In this document: piece after piece, positions 42,274 to 53,828 of the stretch | Numbering within the stretch: the stretch's first letter is position 1 | Layout of the letters: each line of letters starts with the position of its first letter | DNA from: Prostheceraeus crozeri | Lineage: Eukaryota > Platyhelminthes > Polycladida > Euryleptidae | Assembly: GCA_907163375.1 (NCBI GenBank) | Contig: CAJQUW010012959.1 | Span: 124,001-188,000, forward strand | Length of the DNA stretch: 64,000 nt | Reading direction: 5' to 3' | Translations under genes and position numbers: made by a program | Notes under the pieces: generated by a model | Seen by the model: only the letters and a program-made list of their open reading frames with translations | What the model was told of the DNA's origin: nothing | Databases searched by the model: none

Positions 42274-44930
42274 GCTGCTACCCTGCTAACCATGATGCTA
42301 TACCTCTTGCAATATTCAAAGATACTACCCTTAATATATTCCTATTATCATATTCTATACGAAATGAATATTCTATACTCTAAAGGAAACCAACTTAAAA
42401 GGTCACAACACTCACCCAACCAGATACAAAGAAGAAAATACACACAGGCAGACATAGAGAGAGAGAGAATATAAAGATGAAATTAAAGGGAGAACTACCC
42501 AACTGACCAGATTTATTCTAATACAACCATGAAACGTTATTGAGACATCTACACAGAGACCTAATACTATTTCTCGGATAGGATGTATACGTTAACATAC
42601 TTTCACATACACATCGACTCTGTCACTCTATAAATTACTTGCTTTTCCCTCTATGACATACAACCAATACTTTGTGCCTCCTATATTCTCAACCTGTGAA
42701 TGAAACATTTATTCTATTATACTTCATACCCATACTTATGACTTGATACAGTGTTCAATACGAAATATCATCACAAGACATACTGCATAACAATACTTGA
42801 GTTCAATCATCCCTGAAAGATAATGCATGCTAGCTAAATACTTTTATTCTGCACTTATGAAGACAGTCATTTCTCAACTTATGAAAGTCAGCCTTACATA
42901 GACACTCATATGAAAGGCTTAGAAACACTTTATCACTACATCATACTTCCATTTATGAATATCAATTCATTCTACATAACAACCCATGTGAAATCTATCA
43001 AAGCTACCTTTCATCAACTGTGACCCTTTAACTTTATTTACATGTGTAACTGTTTCATGTGTTCTATCCTATACACTCAAAACCTGTAAAGACATTTATT
43101 CTCTTCCGCTTTTCATCTATAAACATGATGTGATACTTTGCATTCAATCTTGACAAATATCATCATAAAAACTTTCACAGTACCTGACTTTCAACATAGG
43201 CTGAATTCCTCATTTACGACAACAGTCATTTCTTCCAGTCAACCTCATCAACATGAAAGACTTGTAGCACCTTAATACGTTCGTGTTACTCATTTGCTGT
43301 TGGAAATAACTTTTCATATACAGTTGGCATACAATCATTTCAACGCATACTCCATTGCATGCTATTCCTACGTTCACACTCATAGTATCTTGTCTTCATC
43401 AAGTATACAAACTACTTCAGTTTAACTTTACGTGAATTACTTTCATAAATTAACAGTCCTAATGCAATATGATACTATCACGATATGTTACTGCGGTTTC
43501 TTCTAACTATGTCTAACCAGTTTGCTACACTACCTATTCATTAAACTTTGCAATCTCAATCTTTGCTTTCGTTGAATATGAACCTCCAGTTTACATGCAA
43601 CAACTATGATATGTGTTCTATCTTATACACTCAACCAGTAGAAACATTCATTCTGTTACATACATCCATGAACATGACGTGATAAAATTCACATCATCTC
43701 AAAACCTTTTAACAGCGCTTGTCTTCAAACATATGCTGAATCTCACATAGCTTGTTTGTTACACTACCAATTCATTTCAATGCGAGCTAATCTTGCATCA
43801 CTGATTTCATGCGACATAACTTTTCACTTTACTTATTCCTACAATGCTACTACTATGTGTTCTAAACTTTATGAGATCGCTTTCACTTCTATCTCACACT
43901 TTCTCCATCATATAACTAAGTGAATAAAGTTGATGATACATTATCTGACTAAACTCATTGAGTCACATCCTACACGAGCAGATATTGCTAACATGGATCA
44001 TATAAGACGCTAAGTCTTGTCATAGGGTTGACTATACTATGGACTTAGTGATTTATCAAGGTAACTTGTACTTCTAAAACTGTAAATCCCTAAATCTTAA
44101 CACAGGGATACCTATCCTATGGTTTTAGTGATTTAGGAGTTTTGCTGTATAATTTAGTAAACTTATGTCTCTGTCAGCATACGACTTTTAAAATACAACA
44201 CTGACTGATGAATGATGCTCATATATTCCTAGCTTGGATAACAAGAAACTTTCCTGCGTTGACTATTATATATTTTAACTCTTTACACACTTATTATTCC
44301 AATCACTAAGATACATACAACTCTTCTATTGAACATGCATCAATCACCTTTCAGCTCACCACATCAAATGTAAAGTGTATAACATAATGAGCATGTAACT
44401 ATCTCTCATCAACAATATGAAATCTGTCTTTTCAACCTGAAATTGAGTCTTGCCTTCAAAGTCATTTTATAAAGCGAACATATGCATCACGTATTCTACA
44501 CTAAAAGAGATCGTTCATTTGTGTTATCCAAAGCCCTAAGTCCCTAAACCCAACGGTAGGTAACCCTACCCCTTAGATGATGGACTTTAGCAATTTATAG
44601 GTCAAGTATAAATAAAGTGACAAGCATTTCAGTGTTTGTAAGTTAGGTAAAGTATAAAATAGTGTCACAAGCATTTCACTGTTTGCAACGTTAGAAATAA
44701 AGTTGATGTTTGCAAAGTTTGAAATCATGTTGGAATCCTTTCAGTGTTTGTAAAGTTAGAGATAATAGGTTTAATAAGTACGTTAGAGAGTTGACTGTAC
44801 TGAGGTCTAAGGATGTGATGGTCACATTAGAATTCAAGTGACTGAATGTCATCCTAATGAAGATAGAAATGTGTTTGTGGCTGCATGTGGTGCAAGAGTG
44901 TCCTCCCATTTCATTCCATTCATCATATAT

Positions 44931-45000
44931 CCTTCCCCTCTGCATTCCATATCCGAAGATATGTGGCGGGCTTGGGACCGCTTTAGCTGCATTAGAAGGA
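44931..45000 (-). ncRNA. Shared 3' module with TTCG hairpin, right arm, behind the acidic gene
   Basis: Mirror of 37,113-37,185; hairpin at 44,948-44,963. Confidence 0.5.
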
Positions 45001-45173
45001 AGTTCTTATAAGAACTCATGATGCATTCACGAGGAAATGTGGTGAAGCAGTGTGCTGTATGTGTGCATGATGATTTTATGAACTAAAGAACGCCCATCAC
45101 TCACTCCATCACTGAAAGAAAACATGAATGAGTTGAGATGATAGTCATTCGTATGCATGTGTAAAACTCTTAC

Positions 45174-45530
45174 TTCATCATCCGATATCACAATGACATC
45201 TTCACTCGCTTCCACTTCCTCACTTTCTATGTTATCACTTTCCGAGTCCCCACTCCACATCATCTCCTCTCTTTCCATGTTATCACTTTCGACCGTCTCG
45301 CTCTCGCTGGTTGCCATCTCGGCCTCGCTCCCCACCGTCTCGCTCTCACTCGGAGATTCCTGCAGATCTATCATCGGGGATTCGGGTGGAGGTATGACGT
45401 TCGATTCATCGAACAAGGAATAGTATTTCATAAAATGAAATACTATATCCTCACTCTCATCGGAGAGAAACGTTTCACGCATATAAGTAATCCTATATGG
45501 GGTAACTTGAGCAGTTGGCTTCTCGGACAT
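45174..45530 (-). CDS. Acidic protein with SUMO-interaction-like motif, right arm
   Basis: Mirror of 36,587-36,943, with at most a residue or two changed (YMRET for YMGET). Same start MSEKPTAQ, same acidic repeats, same VIVISDDE before the candidate donor, same TATA box on the minus strand. Whole. Confidence 0.55.
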
Positions 45531-45849
45531 GATTATGATAGTAAAATGCACGAGACTCTGCTTTATATGAGAATGATACAGCCTTTCAAATGTCTGGTTC
45601 GCGCAATCAAATCGCTCTAAGCTTATGGTTGGTGGACGAAAAGGGAAGTCATATTTTTATTGACTGCCATCCTCAACCACTCAACAAACTTAGATGCATT
45701 TATCGCGTGAATCTCCCTTCCGGTGCGATAGCAATGAGCTGTGTGGGAATCAGCTAGGTGCTACGATACGTTCCTGCATCCTTGCTCGTGGGACAGATGC
45801 GATGGCTCTCTGTTTCATGTGACAGACGGGTGCCAGAGAGAGAGCGCGT

Positions 45850-45965
45850 ACATCTTTGTGTTCTACTCTATCTGCTGAGGGGGTAGCGCGACAGACGATT
45901 GCCCACCTGCTGCGCTGTCATTCATCTTTGTGTTCTACTCTATCTGCTGAGGGGCTAGCGAGACA
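45850..45965 (-). repeat. Direct repeat CTATCTGCTGAGGGG, right arm
   Basis: Two copies about 70 bp apart, upstream of the acidic gene; mirror of 36,150-36,267. A related string (GCCCCTTCTAGCGAACAAAG) forms the 88-bp repeat of element 1. Confidence 0.55.
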
Positions 45966-47660
45966 AACAGGCGTCAGAGAGCACTTATGATTCTTTGTGG
46001 GCACAGGAGGGTTTTTCACTGATAGGTTTCATGATAAACATTTTGAATGGCAGCATGTTGGCTATTGCAAGCCATGTTAAATGTCATGTTTACATCGTCT
46101 GCATTCACACAGAAAATGCTGTTTCCTACGAATGAGTTTTCTACACAGACGTATTCATTGTGTGAGTTCAAGGGTCGAGTCATTGAACTAAGACTTATGC
46201 GTTTCTACAGGTCTTTATATCAGCTTTCAACACGCCTGCAATCTATGAAAGTTTTACCAACATAAAGTTGTTGACATAAAGTTTCTTACACCGCAGTTCA
46301 TGTTTACGACTTTCATTTGAATGTCAGATTTGTATGTTCATCTGTCTATGATGAGTGTAAACATTGTCACAGTTCTCCTTTATTTCCCGTAAACTAGTTG
46401 TGACACTTTTGTGTTTCACTTCATCTAGCAGGTTGATTTTTATCTCACACATAATGTTTCCTATCTCATATGCATTCGACTAACAACAAGTTGTTATGTC
46501 TATACTTGTATGCTGTCGATGCAGAGTGCAAACACGCTGTCTTTATTACAAAACACACACATTCAATTTGATAAAGGCAAACAACACATTTAGTAAAGCT
46601 GGTACGCTAACGAGTGTGAGTGAAGAAACATTTCATAAAACTTTTTTCAACGTTCGCTAAGTTTCACAACAACCTGTCAAAGACTTCTTACAAACTTATT
46701 TCAACATTTGCATTTAAGCGAACATGTGTTCACGTATTCTACACGAACGGTTAACACATGTGATATAAAACCCTAAATCCAACCATAGAGGAGCCTAGCC
46801 TTGGATGATGGACTTTACAACCCAGGCGATTCAATATCATGGAATCACACTCAACGTGTGTGACAACATCTGGTTTTATAAAACATTCAACACTTATTCC
46901 TATCCATCTCACTTTTATATCCAACATGTTAAACTTAGACTTGGTTTCAACCACTCAAGTCGTCAAAAACTTGCATGCGTTGTCTAATATTCAATTCATT
47001 CTGTACACAGATTCGCTTTTCTTCACATCCAAAGTTAATGACTACCTAACAGATGTATTCACTCTGAATTTACACTTCACCGTTTGTGAAAAGACTGTCA
47101 CATAAAAAAGTTTACACACTGCAGTCCGGATCTCAACTAAGGATAATAACTTTCTAGTGCTGTGGCGAACACTGTTTTCATATAACATTCTAAACTCTCA
47201 TTGCAGTAGAAAACTGCTTTTAGTAAACCTGATGAAGCGAATCTAACAGTCATGAAGTTTGAATTTTCTAATAGGGAAACAGTTCGCAACTGTCTCCAAT
47301 AAAACTTTCTAACACTGTGAAAGTAAGTTACAAGACAATCTACACTGTGCAGTAAAACCTTCTAAAACTTTCTAGTGCTGTGATGAGTTCGGTCAGTCAT
47401 ACAACGTCAATGATCAAACATTATTTTCACAAACGTGTGTCGTAGTAAAATTATTTGACTACACTAACACTTGCATTTCATGACATGTGTGTTTCATAAA
47501 ACATCATGATCAAACTTTTCTAACTATACATCAACCTGTGTTGCAGTATCAACTTTTGTACAACATGATACATTTTCTGACGACACTGACAAGAGCTTGT
47601 TCACTAGCGAAGAGAGAAGTCTGTGATATGTTGCGTGTGGCGCATGAATGTCCGCCCGTT

Positions 47661-48921
47661 TCATACGTTCATCATTTTTCTTCCCCTCTGCATTCCATAT
47701 CCGAAGATATGTGGCGGGCTTGGGACCGCTTTAGCTGCATTAGAAGGTTGGCCCTTAAAAGAGCCCATGGGTCGTTCTCCGTCCACCGACACTCTCACTT
47801 CTGCAAACACTCTGAAAGAAAAAGAATAGGAGATTAGAGGCGGCAAGGAAATGATGATGTTGAAGTAACTTACTGGGCAACTTCTTCCGAACTTTTCGGA
47901 CGACGAAGTCCTCCAGCTCTCCAGTGATGTTCAAATTCATATGTAGGCACCGGACTCTGTCGCCCTCATAGCATTGCTGAGTCACATTAGGGTCGTCAGT
48001 GATTGTGGGGACGTCACATTTATTATTTTCAAAGAGGGGAAGATGGACTTCATACACTCTTCTTTTTCTACTCTTCAAACACTCATGCAGTCGCTCAACT
48101 TCACCCGCCAACCTCTTATTTATATCCTTCACTTCCTCCGTCTCCTTCACCACGCTTCGCATCCTCTCTATCTCTTCATCCTTCCTCGACAAACTCGCCT
48201 GCAAACTCTCCACCAAACCTGCCTTCCTCATCAACTCGCTCCTTTCCGCCATCCATTCCTTCTCCTTCTTTCTCATACTCTCCAACTCTTCCCTCGTTGC
48301 CCTACACCCCTCAACCTTCGCCACCAGCTCTTCATTCTCCTTCAAAACTTTTCTGTTTACACTTTCCAAACCCATCACACGATCCTTCAACCTAACAAAT
48401 GCCTCCGTATCACACCCCTCTTCCCGCCGTGGCAATGACGCTGCCATCGGCTTACCCACTTCCTCACCCTCCCCCTCCAGATCACCGATATCCCCAAACA
48501 AATCCTTAATCACCTTATCCAAATCAACATCATCCTTCTTCTTCATTTCCGCTCTCAACTCAACTTCCTCACTCGAATTCTCATCACTCGCCTTCGTCAC
48601 CACTTTCTCCCCTACCACGCCCTCAATCGTTGCCACCGCCTTCCTCACCTCTTCCCTTTCCAACAACTCTCCCTCAAACCACTCCTTGAACCCTGCCATA
48701 GCTATATTACCACTTGGACACTCGTTGTGATCCTTAATAAATTCCACCTCATTCCCTTCCCCACATACCACCCGATGATGGACGCACACTCTCAACAACA
48801 CCTCTCTCATATGCACGCCCACCGTCCCCTCTTTAATATGCTTCCTCAGCTCACTACCTCTGGCAATCTTGCCGCAACTGCATTTGCCAACCAACATTTT
48901 TGCATTGCTTGATTTCGTCAT
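47661..48921 (-). CDS. Gene A, right-arm copy (element 2); looks whole
   Basis: Open from the ATG at 48,921 for 388 codons. Residues 10-75 hold the Cys/His clusters (KCSCGKIARGSELRKH; CVHHRVVC ... HNEC). Residues about 95-285 are highly charged with long heptad-like coiled coil, including repeated EEVELRAEMKKKDDVDLDKV (one window). Residues about 290-350 hold RRVYEVHLPLFENN and RCLHMNLNITGELEDFVVRK. A candidate intron near 47,810-47,880 would switch to a last exon that reads through the hairpin module. Same promoter plan as the other copies. The family is unknown to me. Confidence 0.6.
47678..47748 (-). ncRNA. Shared 3' module with TTCG hairpin, right arm, behind gene A
   Basis: Mirror of 34,370-34,440; hairpin at 47,696-47,711. 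Confidence 0.45.
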
Positions 48922-49170
48922 TATGATTCTGTAAAGATAGAGTAAAATTTGATGGCAAGTGTTTATAGGATACTACTTGCTGATATGCATTGAAAGACTA
49001 AGTCATCAAACATTTGATAGCAAACGTTGGAATAAAATCGTCAACCAAAGTTAAAGAGTATGATTCCTAGCTTTATCCTAAATCCCAAAGTTTGATAGCA
49101 AACCTTGTCAGAGCACTCACCGTTCGTCTTGCAACTTGAAACAGGAGTGAAGACTAGAGAAAAGTCGCGG

Positions 49171-49178
49171 TTTATATA
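49171..49178 (-). promoter_or_regulatory. TATA box of gene A, right arm
   Basis: TATATAAA on the minus strand, mirror of 32,934-32,941, with the same leader and donor. Confidence 0.7.
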
Positions 49179-50351
49179 CCCAGCGAGCACAAAGCTATGA
49201 TTCAGACCTTCCTTATTTGGTCATGCTTTTAACTTGACAACAGCAGTTTTACCATGTATGGGCATCGGCAGTCATCGTGCTTTCTGTTACCAACTCCCAA
49301 CACAAAGACGGATTACCCTATGACGCGAAAAGGTTTGACGTCAATGCTTGCAGTAACCGTCCCATTTTTACCAAGTTACAATGACAAACGATAGACGTTG
49401 TCAAGCCTGAGTTACTGAGGCTAGACGAAGAAGGCCTGATAGCAAGCCAGCAACCGTTTGTGTGTTAAGCTCTTGAATCCGTTACAGGCATTACTGAGAG
49501 GGGATCTTATCCCAGCTCCAAGGCCTCGACCAACAAATCCAACCTCGGGCGGACAGAGCGTGCGTCATATCACTGTGTTGGTATCCGGGCCCCAGTTTTG
49601 ACATGAAAACCGGTGGAGTTATTTACAAGAGGAAACGACCCAAGTCACAGAGACTCATAAACGACTGCTTTTTATTCAAAAACTTTAATTATTATCATTA
49701 AATATGAATTTAAATTTTTCAGTATTTTAGTACTACTCATAAAACGTTTATAAGTAGTCTGTCACCTACAGCACAGCAAGAGCTGTCGAATGTTTTTTGA
49801 ATCAAGTCTAAAGGACTTGTAGAAGCAAAGTTATGGCCGTTTGAGGATTTCCGGCCTACTATCATCAAATGGTCAGTCATGCTATACTGACTAACCTATA
49901 AGTCTGACACCTTAGCTGATATCAGCAATGGAAAGTCAGAAGTCCGATATCGGAACTCTAGAGAAACGACTGACCTGTAGTCAGTTTCTCAACTTAGTGA
50001 AATTCCTCTCCGGATCCCGTTCTTATATATTCTGTGAATATGCAATCGATAAGAGGGGGTCGGGTTGGGGTCGGGGTCAAAACATCATTTGTCTGAAATT
50101 TGACGCTGACTCCAAATCTGGTCTCTGTTTGCCCGTCCGAGGCTTGCTTCACCCGCTGGAGTGATTTTCATAAACATTCTAACTCTGTCGTTTTTCGCCA
50201 ATCTCCCAAAATCTTAAATGACGCATCACATCTAAACGAAGGCAGATACGAACAAGCCATGTTTTCCACTGAATTTGTCTCACTCTTAGCTTTCAAACGA
50301 GCTATTGCACGACTTTCTACCATCTCTACAACCAAAGTTGGAAGTGTGACA

Positions 50352-50395
50352 GGAGGGGTGGGGGTGGGGGTTGGAGTGGGGGTGGGGGTCAGAAC
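50352..50395. repeat. G-rich minisatellite in the right inverted end
   Basis: Repeats of GGGGGTGGGGGTTGG type; more at 50,697-50,718 and 50,788-50,820. G runs of four or five could form G-quadruplexes. Confidence 0.6.
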
Positions 50396-50715
50396 TGTTT
50401 CTCTCCGATTGAGTTGGGAAGATGTTTCTAGACCCAAAATTGACCAAAACGTCCGAATTTGCACTCCATTTTCCCATCCGAGCACTCGTTCATGTCGAAA
50501 AACGACTTTTCTCATCCCAAAACCTCCAAAACCTGACTTTTTCCAACTCTGACAGTTTCCTGCCATTTTCCTTCCTAAACCCAAGAAAATGAGTCCAAAC
50601 TGAGCTTTCCACTGCCTTTTTCTCATTCTCAGCTTTCAAATGAGCTATGGCACGACTTTTTACCATCTCTACAACCAAAGTTGGAAGTGTGACAGGAGGG
50701 GGTGGGGGTGGGGGG

Positions 50716-51290
50716 GAACAGTTTCCTCCTCACGGACCCATTCCTCCCAGCACATCCGTGGCCATGTCCCTCACACTGCCTGCCAGAGGGTGGGGGTGCG
50801 GGTGGGGGTGGGGGTGGGGGCTGAGTCAGCATTTCACATTTTGTCCTTGCGCCTGCAATGGGTTACTGGGGAACAGTTTCCTCCTCACGGGCCCATTCCT
50901 CCCAGCCCATCCTTGGCAATGTCCCTCACACTGCCTGCCAGAGGGTGGGGGTGGGAGGGCTGAGTCAGCATTTCACATTTTGTCCTTGCGCCTGCAATAG
51001 GGTTACTGGGGAACAGTTTTCTCCTCACGGACCCATTCCTCCCAGCACATCCTTGGCCATGTCCCTCACACTGCCTGCCAGAGGCTGAGGGTGGGGGTGG
51101 GGGCTGAGTCAGCATTTCACATTTTGTCCTTGAGCCTGCAATGGGTTACTGGGGAACACTTTTCTCCTCACGGACCGATTCCTCCCAGCACATCCTTGGC
51201 CATGTCCCTCACACTGCCTGCCAGAGGGTGGGGGTGGGGGCTGAGTCAGCATTTCACATTTTGTCCTTGCGCCTGCAATGGGGTTACTAC
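50716..51290. repeat. Terminal tandem repeat of element 2, four units
   Basis: Units start GAACAGTTT/GAACACTTT at 50,716, 50,871, 51,011 and 51,154 (about 140-155 bp). Each has CATTCCTCCCAGC, CCTCACACTGCCTGCCAGAG, a G-rich stretch and CATTTCACATTTTGTCCTTG. Many overlapping frames here are by-products of the repeat. Confidence 0.85.
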
Positions 51291-51296
51291 TCATGT

Positions 51297-51509
51297 CTAA
51301 AATATCTGCGCGTGCAGCCCAAATTCGCTTGTAACATATTTAAGGCATGCTGTGTTCTGCACAACATGTGCTCAAGTGAGTTCTCAGATTGGAATGAGTC
51401 TATGAGTGAGAATTACAATTCATTTAACAACGATACCGATGAGATCCAGGAAGAATCAACGGACGCGAGTGTCACGCGGCGAGAAAGTCTTATTGAAAGC
51501 TTTGTGTAG
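51297..51509 (+). pseudogene. Harbinger nuclease, last segment
   Basis: Resumes in frame after element 2 with LKYLRVQPKFACNIFKACCV then LHNMC, the usual end of the Harbinger DDE domain, followed by an acidic tail to a stop at 51,509. Confidence 0.85.
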
Positions 51510-52010
51510 GACCACAACCAGAACTTTATACTAATGTTGTCGCTGTTTTAACCTGTAGATTTGTAATGTTGTCGCTGTTTGTAGATTTTCCTCGTTTAAC
51601 AATAAAACATAAATATTTACTGAAACATTTTTCTTAGCACGACGTATAACCGTTTGTAGATTACTTTAGGTCTAAGGGTTTAGGTAAGTATAAACTTATA
51701 ATCTATATTTGGATACATACAGTTAATCGTAAAGCGCGTTTTGCTAAAATTCAGTAGTTACATGTAATAAGAATCCCGGTCGGTAAGTCTATTGATCATG
51801 TCCGTATGTCTAGCATAAATTTAAGATGGGACAATATATACTATGTGCTGGAGTAGTCGACAGGATTTCGTAGATCACGTGACCCAATGAAAGGCACGAT
51901 TTTAGGACCCTAAAATGTTAATTCACGGTAAAATTATGCATTTTTGAATCAAAAATGAATTTTACTCCAATGACATAGCATAATCACGCGTACATGCTAT
52001 ATTTTTTACG
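51510..52010. other. Harbinger internal spacer, no gene seen
   Basis: AT-rich DNA between the end of the nuclease gene and the Penelope palindrome; belongs to the Harbinger element. Confidence 0.6.
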
Positions 52011-52023
52011 GTAGAAGAATAGT

Positions 52024-53087
52024 TGCAAATAGTGAGCCTGGGTTATTCATTGTAATTTGAGGCGGAATCCCAGTAAGGCTGATAGTAGCCAAGAAAACCA
52101 AAACGTCGTTTTTCTAATTAAAAGTGCTTAGATCTTTCGACCGGCACTGCCGGCTATCATCAGAGGAACTGACTGTAGAACCAGCCACAGATGACAGTTC
52201 ACACTACACAATTAGATTGTATGACTCCGCTGCTGTGAAAAACACAAGACACAAAGATAAAAATGCCTAAGTAAGAACACTACTGATTACAAGTGAAAAG
52301 TAACACCACAAAATACGAAAATTAGGTGAAAGAAGAAAAGTCAAGTCAACACAAGCAGTGCCAAGATTCACTGAGGGCATGCTTCACTTTGTTCTGCGAA
52401 TCCATCCATCTTCTTGGTCCAGAACGCCTCCTTTACCACTCGCTTACTCCAAACACTCTCTCTGTCTAGCACTTCAGCTTTCTCCACGTTGATTCGATGA
52501 CCAGTCAACGCCACATGCTTAGCCAGCTCGGACCGGTCCACGTCGAGTTCTCGTATCGCGCGATGCTCGCATGCTCGCGCGATACGAGAACTCGACGTGG
52601 ACCGGTCCGAGCTGGCTAAGCATGTGGCGTTGACTGGTCATCGAATCAACGTGGAGAAAGCTGAAGTGCTAGACAGAGAGAGTGTTTGGAGTAAGCGAGT
52701 GGTAAAGGAGGCGTTCTGGACCAAGAAGATGGATGGATTCGCAGAACAAAGTGAAGCATGCCCTCAGTGAATCTTGGCACTGCTTGTGTTGACTTGACTT
52801 TTCTTCTTTCACCTAATTTTCGTATTTTGTGGTGTTACTTTTCACTTGTAATCAGTAGTGTTCTTACTTAGGCATTTTTATCTTTGTGTCTTGTGTTTTT
52901 CACAGCAGCGGAGTCATACAATCTAATTGTGTAGTGTGAACTGTCATCTGTGGCTGGTTCTACAGTCAGTTCCTCTGATGATAGCCGGCAGTGCCGGTCG
53001 AAAGATCTAAGCACTTTTAATTAGAAAAACGACGTTTTGGTTTTCTTGGCTACTATCAGCCTTACTGGGATTCCGCCTCAAATTACG
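52024..53087. mobile_element. Head-to-head dimer of a 5'-truncated Penelope-like element
   Basis: A near-perfect palindrome (52,052-53,086) with a 13-base centre at about 52,568. From the centre outward each arm reads RELDVDRSELAKHVALTGHR then VLDRESVWSKRVVKEAFW to a stop, the tail of a GIY-YIG Penelope protein, followed by its 3' tail. A direct repeat TAGAAGAATAGT flanks the insert (52,012-52,023; 53,089-53,100), a plausible target duplication. A short unpaired stretch (52,024-52,051) is on the left only. Each arm carries CTGATGA-stem-GAAA (52,975-53,003 and mirror). Confidence 0.8.
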
Positions 53088-53157
53088 ATAGAAGAATAGT
53101 CTGTTTCAGAAAATCTGAAGTGCACAAAAATATTGTCTATCAAGAATTACCAACAGA

Positions 53158-53828
53158 TTAACAGGAAGATGGACTGTTAGTGCTGAAAAGCATATCCAAA
53201 TGCGGAGTTCCATGAACACTTGAATCACTACAGAGCTGACGTCGCAAAAGTTCATTGCGCAACTCTAAGTTTTGGATTTCTAAATCCATCTTTCTTAACT
53301 TTTTTTGCGAAACTCTTTCACGAAGTCTTCTTTACATTCAATAGTATCTCTTTTCTTCGAGCTCGTTTTCGATGAAGCTGCTGTTGCTATAAACGATGAT
53401 CCCGCATTTTCCTTCTCGCTGTTCTCAACGTCGTCAGCGTCCTCTTTTTCCATATCCTTCTCTCCGTCATCCCACGTTTTTTCGACGTCGAGTCCGTTGA
53501 TAACCGGTGAATCCTTTCCGATTATTTCGAGTACTCAGTCGTCTACTTCGGTTAACTTTGCTTTCCGACCGCCACCTTCTCCTGATTGTGCTTTTCGATC
53601 GCGCTTGTCGACCGAATATCGGCGTAGATTTGGCCAAGCGACGTCTCGAAAATAAGTCCATTATTTTTTCAAGCTCAAGACAATATTGTGAGCACGAAGA
53701 GTATTGTGGATCCTTACCCAGGTCTTTTGCTTATCGTCCTTGGTGACTTGGTCACTGAATTTTTGGAATAATACATGCTTTTTGTCATTGATCAACGATA
53801 AAAAAAGAATTTTCTCGGATGGATTCAT
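53158..53828 (-). pseudogene. Harbinger Myb/SANT-like accessory protein, broken
   Basis: Starts at ATG 53,828: MNPSEKILFLSLINDKKHVL, then a Myb/SANT-like (MADF-type) fold with KQKTWVRIHNTL and FRDVAWPNLRRY. It continues with a GEGGGRKAKLTEVDD hinge, an acidic/Ser stretch and a C-terminal leucine-rich helix (LEIQNLELRNELLRRQL) before the stop at 53,158. In Harbinger elements this partner carries the nuclease into the nucleus and to the ends. At least two in-frame stops and one frame shift are present. The gene lies opposite the nuclease, as is common. Confidence 0.75.

Larger units (their letters stand above)
31366..51290. mobile_element. Virus-like element 2: 19.9-kb palindromic Polinton-like fossil
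   Basis: Ends AGTAGTAACCCCATTGCAGG and its inverse. The 6-bp duplication TCATGT (31,360-31,365 and 51,291-51,296) fits Polinton integration; the exact first base is uncertain by one or two. The two arms (31,366-42,131 and 42,274-51,290) are near-identical inverted copies around a 142-bp spacer. Each arm holds gene A, an acidic protein gene and long non-coding tracts. No polymerase, integrase or capsid gene is present. Most frames look whole; gene A has about one break in one arm. The arms differ by a piggyBac insertion, tandem-repeat number and scattered bases. It is younger than the Harbinger it split. Confidence 0.85.
42274..51290 (-). repeat. Right arm of the element 2 palindrome
   Basis: 9.02 kb, the inverse of the left arm without piggyBac. 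It supplies the empty site for piggyBac at about 44,153 and carries the expanded terminal tandem repeats. Confidence 0.9.

Noticed and set aside
42187-42474. 95-residue frame crossing the palindrome centre
   Set aside because: It runs from the unpaired spacer into the arm, has low complexity, and has no counterpart in the other arm.
31366-51290. The palindrome as a simple assembly fold-back error
   Set aside because: The arms differ by a piggyBac insertion, terminal repeat number, a short indel near 40.4/44.0 kb and scattered bases, and the whole is bracketed by a target duplication that rejoins the Harbinger frame. Not fully excluded without long reads.
50716-51290. CRISPR-like array
   Set aside because: The repeats are 140-155 bp long, directly adjacent, without unique spacers, and lie at the end of an animal mobile element.
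53305-53746. Plus-strand frames at 53.3-53.7 kb
   Set aside because: They lie opposite the Harbinger Myb/SANT gene, whose motifs and leucine helix read on the minus strand.
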